The position numbers and the translations under genes are program-made. This document shows, one piece after another, positions 34,737 through 48,600 of a DNA stretch of 64,000 nucleotides; the first letter of the stretch is position 1; each line of letters begins with the position of its first letter. The notes beneath the pieces were generated by a model. It made no database searches. It had not been told where the DNA came from and saw only the letters and a program-made list of their open reading frames with translations. This DNA comes from Dugong dugon (taxonomy: Eukaryota > Chordata > Mammalia > Sirenia > Dugongidae), in the NCBI GenBank assembly GCA_030035585.1, contig CM057463.1:134262736-134326735 (forward strand). Direction: 5' to 3'.

Positions 34737-37700
34737 CCATCCTCTGTCAGTTTGTCATACTATGGTGGCTTCAGTGTTGCTATGATGCTGAAAGCTGTGT
34801 CACCGGTATCTCAAACACCAGCAGGGTCACCCATGGTGGACATATTTCAGCAAAGATTCCAGACTAAGACAGACTAACAGAAAGGCCTGGCCTGGCCTGC
34901 TTCCAAAAATTAGCCAATGAAAACCTTATGGATAACAACAGAGCAACATCTGACATAGTGCTGGAAGATGAGCCAGGTTTGAAGGCACTCCAAATACAAC
35001 TGGGGAAGAGCTGCCTACTCTGAGTACAGTCAACTTTGCTGATGTGGCACAATTCAAAATGAGAAGCAACTACTGTGAACATCTGTTAATAATTGGAATA
35101 TGGAATGTATAAAGTATTAATCAAGAAAAGTCGGAAGTTGTCAAAAATTAAATGGAACACTTGAAAATCAATATCTTAGGAATTAGCTGAAACAGACTAG
35201 TATTGCCCATTTTGAATCCAGCAATCATACGGTCTACTATGCCAGGTAAGACAAATTAAAGAGGAACAGCATAACATCCATTGTCAAAAAGAACATTTCA
35301 GGGTCTGTCCTGAAGTACAATGCTCTCAGTGAAAGATTATTATCCATTCACCTACAAGGAAGACCAGTTAATACAACTATTATTCAAATTTATACATCAA
35401 CCACTAATGCCAAAGATGAAAAAATAAAGATTTTTACAAACTGCTGCAGTTTGAAATTTATCAAATGTGCAGTAAAGATGCATTGATAATTACTGGTTAT
35501 TAGAATGCAAAAGTTAGAAACAAAGAAGGATTAGTAGTTGGAAAATCTGGCATAGGTGATAGAAATGATGATGGTTGTCACACAATAGAATTCTGCAAGA
35601 CCAAAAACTATGCATGGAAAATATTTTTTTTCAACAGCACAAATGATGACTATACATATGAACCTCACCAAATGGTTTACACAGGAATCAAATCAATTAC
35701 ATCTGTGGAAAGAGACTAAGGAGAAGCTCAGAGCCAAAGCCAGAGGTTGACTGCAGAACCAACTATTAATTTCTCATATGCAAGTTCATGTTGAAGCTGA
35801 AGAAGATCAAATCACTTCCAAGAGATTCAAAGTATGATGTTAAATACATCCTGCCTGTGTTTAGAGACCATCTCGAGAATAGATTTGACGCACTGAACAC
35901 TGAGTGAAGACCAGAAGAGTTGTGGGATGACATCAAGGACATGAAAAAAGTAAAAAGTCATTACAAAGACAGGGAAAAAGGAAGAGACTAAAATAGATGT
36001 CAGAAGATATTTTTAAACTTGTTCTTGAGCACCGAATAGCTAAAATGAGCAGAAGAAATAATGAAGTTAAAAAACCGAAAAGAAAATTTCAAAGGGCAGC
36101 TTGAGAAGACAAGGTAAAGTATTATAATGAAATGTGCAAAGACCTGGAGTTAAAAAAGGTAAAAGAAGCACATGATCAGCATTTCTCAAGTCAAAAGAAC
36201 TGAAGAGAAAATTCAAGTCTCTAGCTGCAGTATTGTCAGATTCTATGGGCAAAAATTTGAATGATGTAGAAAGCATCAAAAGAAGATGGAAGTCACTGTA
36301 CCAAAAAGAATGGGTTGACGTTCAATTATTTCAGAAGGTAATATATGATCAAGAACCACTGGTACTGAAGGAAGAAGTCCAAGCTGCACTAAAATCATTG
36401 GCGAAAACAGGACTCCAGGAATTGATGGAATACAAATTGAGATGCTTCAACAAACAGATGAAATGTTGGACACACTCATCTCTGTCAAGAAATTTGGAAG
36501 GCAGCTACCTGGCAAACCAACTAGAAGAGATCTATATTTTTACCCATTTCAAAGAAAGTTGATCAAACAGAATGCAGACATTATTGAATAATATCATTAA
36601 TATCACATGCTAGCAAAATTTTGCTGAAGATAATTCAAAAACCACTGCAGCCGTACATCAACAGGGAACTGCCAGAAGTTCAAGCCCAATTCAGGATAAG
36701 ACATGGAATGAGGAATATCATTGCTCCTATCAGATGGATCTTGGCTGACAGCAAAGAATGCCAGAAAGATATCTATCTGTGTTTTATTGACTATGCAAAT
36801 GCATTTAACTGCGTGGATCACAGGAAATTCCATAAACTTAAGTGTACTCATGAGGGACCTGTACATGGATCAAGAGACAGTCATCTGAATAAAACAAGGA
36901 ATTACTGTGTGATTTAAAATTGGAAAATATGTGTGACAGGCTTGTATTTTTTCACCTTACTTAAATTCAATCTATATGCTGAACAAATAATCAGAGAAGC
37001 TGGGCTATATGAAGAAGATTGTGGCATCAGGATTGGAGGAAGACTCTTTAACAACCTGAGATATGCAGATATGCAATCTTGCTTACTGAAAGTGAAGACA
37101 ATTTGAAGCACTTACTGATGAAGATAAAAAACTACAGTCTTCACTATGGGTTACACTTAAACATAAAGAAAACAAAAATCCTTACAACTAAACTAATAAA
37201 CAACATCATGATAAATGGCAAAGAAATCGAAGTTGTCAAGGATTCTTCTTGGATCAATGATTAATATCCATGGAAGCAGCAGCAATAAATCAAATGATGC
37301 ATTGCATTGGGTATATCTCCTACAAAAGACCTCTTTAAAGTGTTGAAAACCAAAGATGTCACTTGGATGACTAAGGTGTGCCTGACCCTAGCCATGGTAT
37401 TTTCATTTGCCTCATGTGCATGCAAAATCTGGACAATGAAAAAGGAAGACTGAAGAATTGACACATTGCAATTGTGGTGTTGGCGAAGAATATTGAATAT
37501 ACCGTGTACTGTCAGACGAACAAACAAATCATGGAACAAGAATGCTCCTTAGAAGCGAGGATGGCAAGAGATCATCTTATTTACTTTGGCCAAGTTATCA
37601 GGATGGACAAATCGCTGGAAAAAGACATCATGCTTGGTATAGTAGAAGGTCAGCAAAAAACAGGGAGAGCCTCAATGGGATGGATTGATACAGTGGCTGC

Positions 37701-37819
37701 AACAATGGGTTCAAACACAGCAACAATTGTGATGATTGTGGAGGACTGGGCAACATATTTCTGTTATATGTAACGTCGCTATGAGTTTGAATGGACTTGA
37801 TGGCACCTAACAACAACAA
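34737..37819 (+). mobile_element. Near full-length RTE-clade LINE with 12-bp TSD
   Basis: 3.08 kb, from a 5' UTR opening near ctctgtcagtttgtcatac to the tail gcacctaacaacaacaa. The exact TSD tatgtatcaaat lies at 34725-34736 and 37820-37831. It holds one endonuclease/reverse-transcriptase ORF, now broken. Its last 50 bp (cgctatgagtttgaatgg, cttgatggcacc) match the AfroSINE 3' tail, which identifies it as the likely SINE partner family. Confidence 0.93.
35085..37775 (+). pseudogene. RTE ORF (apurinic-type endonuclease plus reverse transcriptase), broken
   Basis: The reading starts at an IIGIWNV block near 35090, the usual opening of the endonuclease domain, interrupted at once by a stop. Surviving pieces: linker to RT at 36233-36562; the RT fingers/palm block ILADSKECQKDIYLCFIDYA at 36621-36917; LNIKKTKILTT at 37079-37264; and the C-terminal part at 37474-37773 with DKSLEKDIMLGIVEGQ. 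The YADD site is cut by a small deletion right after tatgcagat (37062-37070). Several shifts make it non-functional. Confidence 0.88.
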
Positions 37820-37831
37820 TATGTATCAAAT

Positions 37832-38872
37832 AATATACCATAAACTAAAACATATAATGGAGATTCAAGAATCTGATCTGAAAAACCAGTTAGGAATATG
37901 TTGCATTTCTCCTGGAAAAGAAATAATGTATGTCTTGTGCTAGGGAATTTACGAAAGGTGAAGACGGTAAGAAGTGTTAGGATTTTAAATACATTATGAA
38001 GATGTAGATAATAATATTTAAAGATTGATTGGAATGGCAGTATAGAGTCTGAAAAGCTTTAAGAAATATGCTAAACTTTTGCCAAGCAACTGTGTGAATA
38101 GATTTGTAATTCACTGGAATAGGCAATAATGGTGGAATACTATCTTGTTGCAGAAAATTTCCATTTATAATAGGTTGAATTTTATTAAAGACAAAATCAT
38201 GACAATGTACTATGATGCTAAAATTCTTAAATTCTCAATCAAACATAAATATTTGGATTCATTTTGTTAAATTTTGTGGATATTCTTTGGAAAACAAAAG
38301 TGGATAAAGAATATTAATTTTGATGATTAAATTCATGATGATTTTTACAGAAATCTATTTTCAGTAAATGTGATGTAATTGCCTACTGAATAAATTTCTA
38401 AAGCTCTTTAAAATATCAATTTTAGAAATTACTCTAACTAAAACTTAGGTACAGATATATTTATAAATTGTTAAAGTTATGGAAATTATGGTCTGTACCA
38501 AGTAATGTTTACTTGGAAAGTCAAATACAGTTTTAATTTTATACTTAAGATTACTTTGCTGCATTTCTCCCTAACCCAAGTAAATTTTATTTTTTACTTC
38601 CTTCCATCCTTCTTTCCTTCCTTTTCCTTTCCTTCCCTTTCTTGTTTTGCTTTCCTTTCTATTCTTTTCAGAAGAATAAATGCATGATCTGGAGGATTCC
38701 TAAATGTGGATAGCTTTACCTAAAAATCAAATAAATTTTAAATCAAAATAAATGCAAATAGATTTACCTAAAATTCAAATAAATAGTAAATATACAAATA
38801 AATTATAGTTAATAGTAACACCCTATGTCACTTTACCATATAGAATATAATTCTTTGTGCATTCTTTTATGT
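37832..38872. other. Unassigned AT-rich sequence with a polypyrimidine tract
   Basis: No gene seen. A (CTTCC/CTTTC)n-like tract at about 38597-38668 produces the frame at 38505-38687. Confidence 0.45.
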
Positions 38873-38877
38873 AATAG

Positions 38878-39382
38878 AGTCATGGATTGAATTGTGTCTC
38901 TGAAAAATATCTATCAGCTTGACTGGGTCATGATTCCCCATATTGTATGATTGTGTAACATTTTGTAATCTGATGTGATTTCCTTATGTGTGGTAAATTC
39001 AACCACTAAGATGTAATAAAATGGATTGGCAGCAGTTATACTGATGAGGTACACAAGATCGGATAGTGTCTTCAGCCAATCTCTTTTGAGATATAAAAGA
39101 AAGAAATGAGCATAGACATGGGAACCTCATACCACCCAGAAAGCAGCGCCAGGAGCAGAGCGTGTCCTTTGGACCTGAGGTTTCTGCACAGAGAAACTCC
39201 CAGACCAAGGAAAGTTTAATGACATGGACCTGCCTCCAGGGCTGACAGAGAAGGTATTCCCCTGGAGCTGATTCCTTGTATTTGGACTTGTAGCCTGCTG
39301 GACTGGGAGAGAATAGACTTCTCTTTGTTAAAGCCATCCACTTGTGGTGTTCCTGTTAGAACAGCACTAGACAACTAAGACA
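38878..39382 (+). mobile_element. Solo LTR, recurrent MaLR-like family (copy 4)
   Basis: 505 bp, opening agtcatggattgaattgtg (the usual terminal tg mutated to ag) and closing acaactaagaca. The exact 5-bp TSD aatag lies at 38873-38877 and 39383-39387. The minus-strand 112-codon frame at 38999-39337 is antisense LTR. Confidence 0.88.
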
Positions 39383-39387
39383 AATAG

Positions 39388-41830
39388 TGATATCTGTTCT
39401 GTGATGGATGTAGTATCTCTATTTAATAGACAAAGAAAATAGCACTAACTTTTTAAAGAATCTGGTCATAATCACACTGCTAACCATTTAACTTCACTCC
39501 CAGTTGCCATGGTACCACAGAAGATTATTTTATAAAAAATAGTCATAATTAATTCAGCTTTCCTCTCTCACATTTGGAAAATTCTGTTCTTCATCAATTC
39601 TTTAGACCACTAGATGACTAATAAAAGATATAAATCTAAAAGCTATTTATTTATTATTATGTGACACAAATTAGTAATACTTAAATTAACCAGGCTTTTT
39701 TAACTTGGCCATATTCAAAATTCAAAAAGAGTTTGACTCTCTTTTTAAGCAAGGAACAATTGTAGGAAAATGTTTATTTTTAAATGATAAAATAAGCACT
39801 TATAAACCTAGTTCAAAAACTGTACATAAAAGAAAATCCAAAACCCCAGGAAATCTTGATCAACTTTTCTCTATCTTCTCTTGTTATATTCAATGGACTT
39901 TCCTCATATTGTACGTGCAGTAAACAATTAGATATCACCTTTGACCCTGAAAGAGAACTTATCTTTTATCATAAAGCAAAATAAAAACAGTGTAACCAAA
40001 AACCTGAGAACAGGAGACTCATAAATGATAGAGCTGTCACTAACAAAAAGTAACTAAGTTTCTTAATTTTTCTCATGATATATACTAATCATGTATTTCA
40101 CTAGATCAGTTGAGTCTCAACTACACTATAAAACAAATAACAAAGTAAATATTTATTTACGCATATTATCGGTTCACATACATGCTCATATACACACCCA
40201 GGACCTCCTAAAGCATGTCTGTTTTCTTTCTGTAACATATGCATGAAATGATATATGGCAATGAATTATATGGATTTATATTCTGTCATGAAAAAATAAG
40301 GGCAACATGCTGAGATATAAAACTTAATCTCATGCAAAAAGTCAAGGTTTAAGTCTTTTTTATTATAAGCAAACAAGTAACCCTTTAACATTCTATGTCA
40401 ATCATGGTTCTTAGTAACAACCAAAAAAGAAGAAGAAAAAAACTCTAATGCATTACGTAGAAACATAGTTTATAACTCATGAAAGAATACTTAAAAATTG
40501 GGAGAATTAATATCTGCCTCGCAAAGTGTTTTTAGGACTAGAAATAATACATTTGAAGTACCTGACAAATTTAAGATAATTAAGACTTATTATTTATTAC
40601 TTGAAAGGAAATATAAATAAGTCATGGCTTATAAATATATTTTATAACACAATTCTAAAACACAGCACATTGAAACAATTTTAAAAGTGTTTATCTGTCA
40701 AGTGTAATCTTCCCAATTACATGGGATGTAGGCCAGTGAATATATGATGTCTTTATTCTTGACCTTCTAGGTCAGTGGCATTTCCTGTAATTAAAGAGAA
40801 CATATTACTATTTCTTGAATATTTTAGGATTATAGAAAATTTACTAACAAACAAAAAAAGAACTCTAAGAAAACACGTTTATTTGTACTAATAAATTTAT
40901 GATATTCTTAAATCTATTTTAATAATAAAATATATAAAGGGGCACAGTAACTTGATAACCAGTCACCATGCCATTTATACATATAAGTAAGATAGAATGT
41001 GGATGAGTACTGTAATACTTCAGAGCTGAGGGCACTCTTGGGAATCAAATACAATTTTGTTTTCTTAAGGTTTAGATTTATTATTTTATTAGGAATGTCC
41101 TAAGTGATAGCTACAAAATGTAAAAATAAACAGACGATTTCTACGTGGAATCAAGGAACCCTAAATAAAGATTTCTATCTCCAGTGTACTAGATTCCAAA
41201 AATTATAGAGAAGAAGGAGAATAACTCCATTTGACATGCATGCTTAAAGTGTTAGATTCTGAAATTGACAACTAGCTGATTTGGCAGGGTTATCCTTAAA
41301 AAGGATTATTACATTAAACATACTGCAATACTATAAAGTGAAGATTATATAAGTCTGTATTGTGATAGATTGTGAATACAGGCATGCCAAAAACAGATCA
41401 GAAATACTTTCATAATTGTTTCAGCCTCTGTACTGAAAAAGCCACCAAGAATCTGTCTGAGTTGAAGATGTCTGAAATGCTGTTAACAAGAGAGTAAGAA
41501 TTTGCATTGCTGTAATATGGGTGTCCTTGTCCCAGGACTAATAAAATGTCGATTTGGAGAAGCCATAATGCAATTAGCTCTGATTATTCCCTATGGAGCT
41601 GTTTTCTTTTTTTCTGGGTAGTTCAGTAATTATTAGTATGTGAAAACCCTATAAAATAGGAATATTTATAATTTCTATGGCACTGCTCTATTCCTACCAT
41701 AACATGTAGATTTTCCCCAATTCCTATACATGTTTTGCCTACTCCATAGAAACTACCAAACCCACAATAATTGTACTGTTTTTAACTTTTCTAAACAAAT
41801 GTTCTGTATATCATATAGTTTACCTCATGT
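39388..41830. other. Unassigned AT-rich sequence
   Basis: The longest stretch of the window in which I recognise no repeat. The 72-codon frame at 39705-39923 has no domain. It may be ordinary single-copy DNA or repeats too old to see by eye. Confidence 0.45.
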
Positions 41831-41833
41831 GCA

Positions 41834-42128
41834 CTGTTGTTGTCGAGTAGATTCCGACACAGAACAACTCTATGGGACAGAGTAGAACTTCCCCATAGGG
41901 AGGTAATATTTACAGGAGCAGATCACTAAGTCTTTTCTCTGATGGAGCTGCTGATGGATTTGAACTGCCAATTCACTCAGTGGTGCTGTGAAAGAAAGGC
42001 CTGACAATCTGCTTCCATAAATATTGCAGCCAAGAAAACCCTATGCAGAAGTTCTACTCTGTAACAAATGGGGTTGCCATGAGTCCGAATAGACTGGATA
42101 TCAATTGGGTTAGCAGCTGAGGCTCCTT
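41834..42128 (-). mobile_element. AfroSINE split by a second AfroSINE
   Basis: Reverse-orientation copy: tail complement gttgttgtcgagtagattccg, then gacagagtagaacttcccc, to gatttgaactgcca at about 41970. It resumes with the head complement ttagcagctgaggctcc at 42110. The interval is filled by a plus-oriented AfroSINE fragment. Confidence 0.8.
41975..42109 (+). mobile_element. AfroSINE 3' part nested in an opposite-strand AfroSINE
   Basis: Plus-orientation middle and tail: gaaagaaaggcctgacaatc, gcttccataaatattgcagcc, gcagaagttctactctgtaac, gagtccgaatagactgg. The tRNA-like head is missing. Short caatt matches at 41969-41973 and 42102-42106 could be a TSD but are too short to be sure. Confidence 0.75.
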
Positions 42129-42358
42129 CTCATGTGCATAACATATATATTTTTCAATTAGATTCATAATTCTGTAGAGAAATTATTTCATTTTCTTCTT
42201 TGGTAAACAATCTAACACTAGCATTTTGCTGAGATCTTAGTAAATAAGATAACTTGTGGACTTTATATACGTATGTGTGGTATTTGTACATATAAATGTG
42301 GATTTACATATAAATTATGATGAAACTCTTTACTCATGGTTATTTTAACTAACTTTTA

Positions 42359-42541
42359 GAGGAATTCCTGGGTGGTGCAAATGCTTAAGCACTCGAGTAC
42401 TCGCTTAAAGGCTGGCAGTTCAAACACATGCAGAAGTGCCTTGGAAGACAGTCCTGGCAATCTGTTTCTGAAAGGTTACAGCCTTGAAAATCCTGTGGAG
42501 CAGAACTGCTCTACAATCAACTCAACAACAACAGCAATTTG
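42359..42541 (+). mobile_element. AfroSINE (tcctgggtggt subtype)
   Basis: Head attcctgggtggtgcaaatgc, B-box-like ggcagttcaaacac, gccttggaagacagtcctgg, tail gagcagaactgctctac and (aac)n end. The gagtcggaat part of the tail is deleted. The exact 10-bp TSD ctaactttta lies at 42349-42358 and 42542-42551. Confidence 0.88.
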
Positions 42542-44215
42542 CTAACTTTTATCTCTATATTTCAAATGCATGACTCTACATCCAAGTAAAGAAAACTCCA
42601 TAAAGTCAGTTTGAACTGCCCAATGCCATTTAACTGTTCTGTTATCATTATCAATTTAAGCTTTCTGATTCTCCATTTCTTCAATTGTATAATGAGAATA
42701 AATAGAAATCACTAAACTGTTAGGAAGAATAAGCGAGGTGATGTATATAAGACAATTAACTTAGTCTTGTTCCACAGTAAATTCTAAAACACGTGGTTAT
42801 TAAGAAAGAAAGAAATGAACTTCTTATAAGACCAAATTAAAATTTTAAAAATTCAAGAATAGGTGGAGCCAACATGGCACTATAGACAGAAACAATATGC
42901 CTTCCCTTCACAGCAAAGACCCAAAAAACTAAGTAAAATGGAGACAAACTTCAATCCTGGAACCCTAGGCATCAAATGAAGAGATAAAGAACTCAGCCAA
43001 GCACCAAATGGCATAAGGAACTGACAGAGGACAGAGAGCAAGGAGAAATATGAGCGGACATACCCTAACAGCTAACGCAGCACAGATTTGCCATCTTGGA
43101 CTCCTGTCAGAGATTGGTGGACAGGAAGTATGGGAAAACAGCTTCATGGAGCTCCCAGCTGGAGACAGAGCACCCAGTAACCAGGAATACACACTTTCCC
43201 ACCCTCCATCCTTCTTCCCCTCTGCTTGGCGTCTGCCACTTCCTGCCGGTTGCAGTCTCTTGGCCGAGAGGCAACAACTCCATGCTGCTAGGATTCATCC
43301 TGTCCACGCCAGCCAGCTCCCTAAGTGCTATCTCTTTGTTACTGGTGCTGCTTTTTTCCATGTCTTTTGGTTTCTTCTCTACCTTTCACCTCCTCCCCCT
43401 TCTTTCTCTCAAACACCTGACTCTGTCTGTCATCTTTGCTTCTTCTGGACAGGCTGTGAATTACTGCTCAGCTAGAGAACTGCTTCCCCGGTCCTTGCCA
43501 CCGTGCTGATGGGATCCCAGGGGACTTGTTTTGTTTGTTTGGTTTGGTTTGTTTTCTTGTTTGTTTTCTTTTTCTTTTGTGGCTTGGGAGCCCCTTCTAG
43601 CTGGGCTGTACTGTGCAGCCTGGCAGTCACTCCTGCCATCTGTGCAGCCTCACCGGTGGGATCTCTTGGGGACATTTCTTCTTTTTGTTTAATTTTTATT
43701 TTTTTTCATTTTTTCTGTTTTCCTTTTTGTTTTTCTTCATTTTGTGGTTTTCCATCTCTCCACTCCATTGGCAAGCCCCCTCTGCATTTTTTTTTTTGGC
43801 TCCAGTTTCTCTCTACTGTTTCTGTTTTTAATCATACCCATGTTAGCTCCACACATCACAACCTCTCCCATCCTTCCTGCCTCCTGGCACCGTGTGCTGA
43901 ACATCAGACCCCTGAGCAGCACAGGCACGTCCTATAGGAAATCTGCCTGCACTGACTCCTGACCTGCACTGTTGGCCTGAATACGTACCAAAAACAACAC
44001 AGCCCAGCCCCTCCTCATCAACTGGACCTGGCCTGCTGCACCATCGTTGAGCAACTGGCCCTGTCCATTGGACAAGGAGGTGAAAAGTACCATGCTTACA
44101 GATGCGCAAACAACAAAGAATGTAGAGTCTGCCTGCTCAGACATAACCACATAAAACAAAAAAGCAGGACAAAGCAAACAAATCTACAATCAAATAAACA
44201 AAGAAAATAACTCCT

Positions 44216-45225
44216 GAATGTCCTGAAAACAGCAGACAATATCAAAACATATAAAAAAAGATGACAGGACAGTTCCAGTAGGTCCCCAAAATAAAATACC
44301 AGATGACTTTCCAGTTGAAGAAAAGGCATTAGAACTACCTGATATGGAATTTAAATATCTAATATTCAGAGCTATCCAAGAGTTGAAGAAAAAGCAGACA
44401 AAAATGAAGAAAAAATACACAAATTCATGGAAAAGACAGACAAAAAATGGAGGAATTAAGGAAAATAATACTGGAAAAAAATGCCAAAAATAAATTTACA
44501 ACTAGAAATCATACAAAAAGAACAATTAGAAATCCAAAAGATAAAGAACAAGATTTCCGAAAAGGACAGTGTCATAGAAGGGCTGAGGAGCAGATTAAGA
44601 ACAATGGAAGACCAGATTAGGGAAATTGAAGACAAATACTTGGATATAACTTTGAGGAAAAATCAGAAAAAAGAATGAAGAAAAATGGAGAAACACTGAG
44701 AATTATGTGGGATACAATCAAAAGCAAAGATTTGTGAGTGATCAGAGTCCCAGAACAGAAGGAGAAAACAGAAAACAAAGACAGGATCACTGAAGAATTA
44801 CTGACAGAAAACTTCCCTAATATCATGAAAGATGAAAAGCGGACCATTCATGAAGCTCAACGAACCCCATATAGGATAGACCCCAAAAGAAAAACACAAA
44901 GGCATATCATAATCACACTCACTAAAACCAAAGACAAAGAAAGAATCCTGAGAGCAGTTTGAGAAAAACGAAGTCACATACAGAAAGGAAACAATAAGAC
45001 TAATCTCTGATTACTCAGCAGAAACCATGCAGGCAAGCAGGCAATAGGACGACATACATAAAACATTGAAAGAAAAAAATTTTCAGCCAAGAATAATATA
45101 TCCTGCAAAACTTTCATTCAAATATGATAGTGAAATTAGGACATTTGTAGATAAACAGAAACTAAGGGACTATATAAAAACTGACTAAACTTACAGCAAT
45201 TATTAAAGAGAGTCCTTCAATCTGA
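44216..45225 (+). pseudogene. L1-B ORF1, broken
   Basis: Same protein as L1-A ORF1. Visible parts: the coiled-coil piece at 44481-44678 (QLEIIQKEQLEIQKIKNK), and the middle domain at 44738-44962 with TENFPNIMKDEKRTIHEAQR and RHIIITLTKTKDKERIL, which runs to a stop. The C-terminal YPAKLSFKYD region is near 45104. A stop at about 45184 lies before the expected end. Non-functional. Confidence 0.85.
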
Positions 45226-45696
45226 GAACAAACAACATCAGCTCACAGGCTGAATCTAGGACTCAGGATTGTACCAGCCAGATATCATCCTAAGAAATGA
45301 ACTTTCAAGGACTATCCAAAACCAAAAGATTTACAAAAGTAAACCAGAAAGGTTAATCTGTAAATGGCAACAATGTCAGAACAACAAAAGGGGAATAAAT
45401 GGTGTAGGTATACACCTTTCTAATGCAGAGGAAGGCAAGGTGATACCAAGTAATAATACACTGGTTCAAATCTAGGAAAATAAGGGTAAATTTCAAGGTG
45501 ACCACAAAGCAAGTTAAAAACATACTCATCAAAATAAAGAAGAAAAATATAAAGTCTCTGTAAAAACAAAATCTATAAAAACAAAAGAAATGAAAAAAAA
45601 AATCCACAAACAAAAGGAACTCAACAAGGAGAGTAAGAGGGACAAAGAAAATGTTTGTATCACCAAAAAAAGCACCACAAAATGACAACAAGATAC

Positions 45697-48600
45697 ACAT
45701 ATCAATAATTGCACTGAAAGTAAAATGCCTAAATGCACCCATAAAGAGACGGAGTGACAGAATTGATTAAAAAACAGAATCCATCAATATTCTGTCTACA
45801 AGAGACACACCTTAGAAACAACGCTGTAAATTTACTAAAAATCAAAGGATGGAAAAATATATATCACACAAACAGCTACTAAAAAAGAGCAGGATTGGAA
45901 AAACTAATATCAGATAAAATAGATTTTAAAACAAAATTCACCATAAAAGAAAAAGAAGGACAATTTATAATGATTAAAGGGAGGAACCATAATGAAGACA
46001 TAACTGTAATAAATATCTATGCACCCAAAGAAAGGGCTCTAAAATACATAAAACAAACTGAATAGCACTGAAAAGAGAAATTGACAGTTCCACAATAATA
46101 GTAGGAGACTTGAACACATCACTCTTGGTAAAGGACAGAACATCTAGAAAGAAACTCAACAAAGCTACAGAAGATCTAAAGAGCACAATCAACCAACTTG
46201 ACCTCATAGACACATATAGAACACTCCACCAAATAGCTGCAAAGTACACATTCTTTTCCAAAGCACATGGAACATTCTCCAGAATAGATCACATCTTAGG
46301 CCACAGAGCAACTCTCAACAAAATCCAAAACAGTGAGATAATACAAAGTGTCTCCTCTGACCACAATGCCATCTAGGTAGAAATTAATAACAAGAAGAGC
46401 AAGGAAAAAAATCAATTACATGGAAACTGATTAACACCCTTCTTAAAAACCACTGGTTATAGAAGAAATCAGAGATGGAATCAAAAAATTCCTGGAATCA
46501 AACAAAAATGAAAACGCATCATACCAAAACCTTTGGGATACAGCAAAGGCAGTGCTCAGAGGTCAATTTATAACAATAGATACACACATCAGAAAATAAG
46601 AAAAGGACAAAATCAAAACATTAGCTACAAAATTTGAACAAATAGAAAGGGAACAGCAAAAAAAAAGCACACAGTCACCAGAAGAAAGGAAATAATAAAG
46701 ATCAGAGTAGAAATAAATGAAACAGAGAATAGAAAAACAATAGAAAGAATCAACAGAACCAAAAATTGGTTCTTTGAAAGGATCGACAAAATCGACAAAC
46801 CACTGGCCAAACTGGTGAAAGGAAAACAGGACAGGACATAAATAACTCAAATAAGAAATGGAATGTGGGACATTACAACAGTTCCAACTAAAATAAAAAG
46901 GATAATAACAGAGTATTATGAAAAACTATTCTCCAACAAATTTGAAAACCTAGAGGAAATGGATAAATTTCTAGAAACACACTACCTACCCAAACTAACA
47001 CAAAGTGATGTTGAAAATATGAACAGACCCATAACAAGAGAAGAGATTGAAAAGGGGAAAGAAAAAAAAAAAAAAACTCCCAGCAAAAAGAAGCCCTGGC
47101 CCACATGGCTTCACTGAAGAATTCTACCAAACATTCAGAGAAAAGTTTATACCAGGACTACTCAAACTATTTCAGAACGTAAAAAAGGAAGCAACAATTC
47201 TGAATTCACTCTATGAAGCCAGCATAATCCTGATATCAAAACCAGGCAAAGTTGGCACAAAAAAAGAAACTTACAGACCAGTATCTCTCAAGAACATAGA
47301 TGCAAAAATTCTCAACAAAATTCTAGACAATAGAATTCAGCATCATATCAAAAAAATAAAACACCATGACCAAGTAGCATTCAGACCAGGTATATACAAG
47401 GATGGTTTAACATTAGAAAACCAATCAACATAATCCACCATATAAATAAAATAAAAGAATCACATGATCATCTCAATTAAAGCCGAAAAGGCATTCAACA
47501 AAGTCCAACACCCATTCCTGATAAAAACTCTCAATAAAATAAATACAGAAGAGATATTTCTCAACATAATAAAATGTATGTATACAAAACCAACAGCCAT
47601 CGTCATTCTGAAAGGAAAGAGGCTGAAAACACTCCCTTTGAGAACAGGAACAAGACAAAGATGCCCTTTGTAATGACTCCTATTTAATATTGTGCTGGAA
47701 GTTCTAGCTAGAACAACAATTAAGGCAAGAAAAAAAAAAAAAAGAAAAGGCATCCAAATTAGTAAGGAAGAAGTAAACCTGTCCTTGTTTGTGGATGACA
47801 TGATACTCTATATAGAAAACCCAAAAGACTCCACAAGAAAACTACTGGAACTAATAGAAAGATTCAGCAGAGTAGCAGGATACTAGACAAACATACAAAA
47901 ATTAGTTCAATTCCTATACATCAATAAAGAGAATGATGAAAATGATATCAGGAAAACAATACCATGTATAAAGCCACTAAAAAAAATAAAATTCTTAGGA
48001 ATAAATCTAACCAGGCATGTAAAAGACCTAAACAAAGAAAAATGCAAAGCACTACCGCAAGAAACCGAAAGAGATCTACCACGCTCATAGGTAGGTAGAC
48101 TCAATATTGTGAAAATGAAAATTCTACCCAAAGCAACTTACAAATACAATACAATCCTGACCCAAGTACCAACAACATTCTTTAAAGAGATGGAAAAACT
48201 AATCATTAACTTTATATGGAAAGGGAAGAATCCCAGATAAGTAAAGCACTATTGAAAAAGAAGAATAAAGTCGGAGGACTCACGCTACCTGACCTCAGAA
48301 CCTACTATACCGCTATGGCAGTCAAAACAGCCTGGTACTGTTACAATGACAGACTATTGACCAATGGTACAGAATTGAGAACCCAGATTTAAATCCATCC
48401 ACCTACAGTCAACTGATCTTCAACAAGGGCCCCAAATCCATCACATCAGGAACAGATATTCTTTTTAACAACTGGTGCTGACAAAACTGGATGTCCATCT
48501 GCAAAAAAATGAAACAGGACCCATACCTCACACCATACACAAAAAATAATTCAAAATGGATCAAAGGCCTAACTATAAAGCAAAAACAATAAGTTTCACA

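Noticed and set aside
38999..39337. Recurring similar frames (MALTKRS-type starts) at 28.6, 39.0, 51.0, 53.4 and 63.2 kb that look like a gene family
   Set aside because: All are translations of the same solo LTR family, read from its 3' end.
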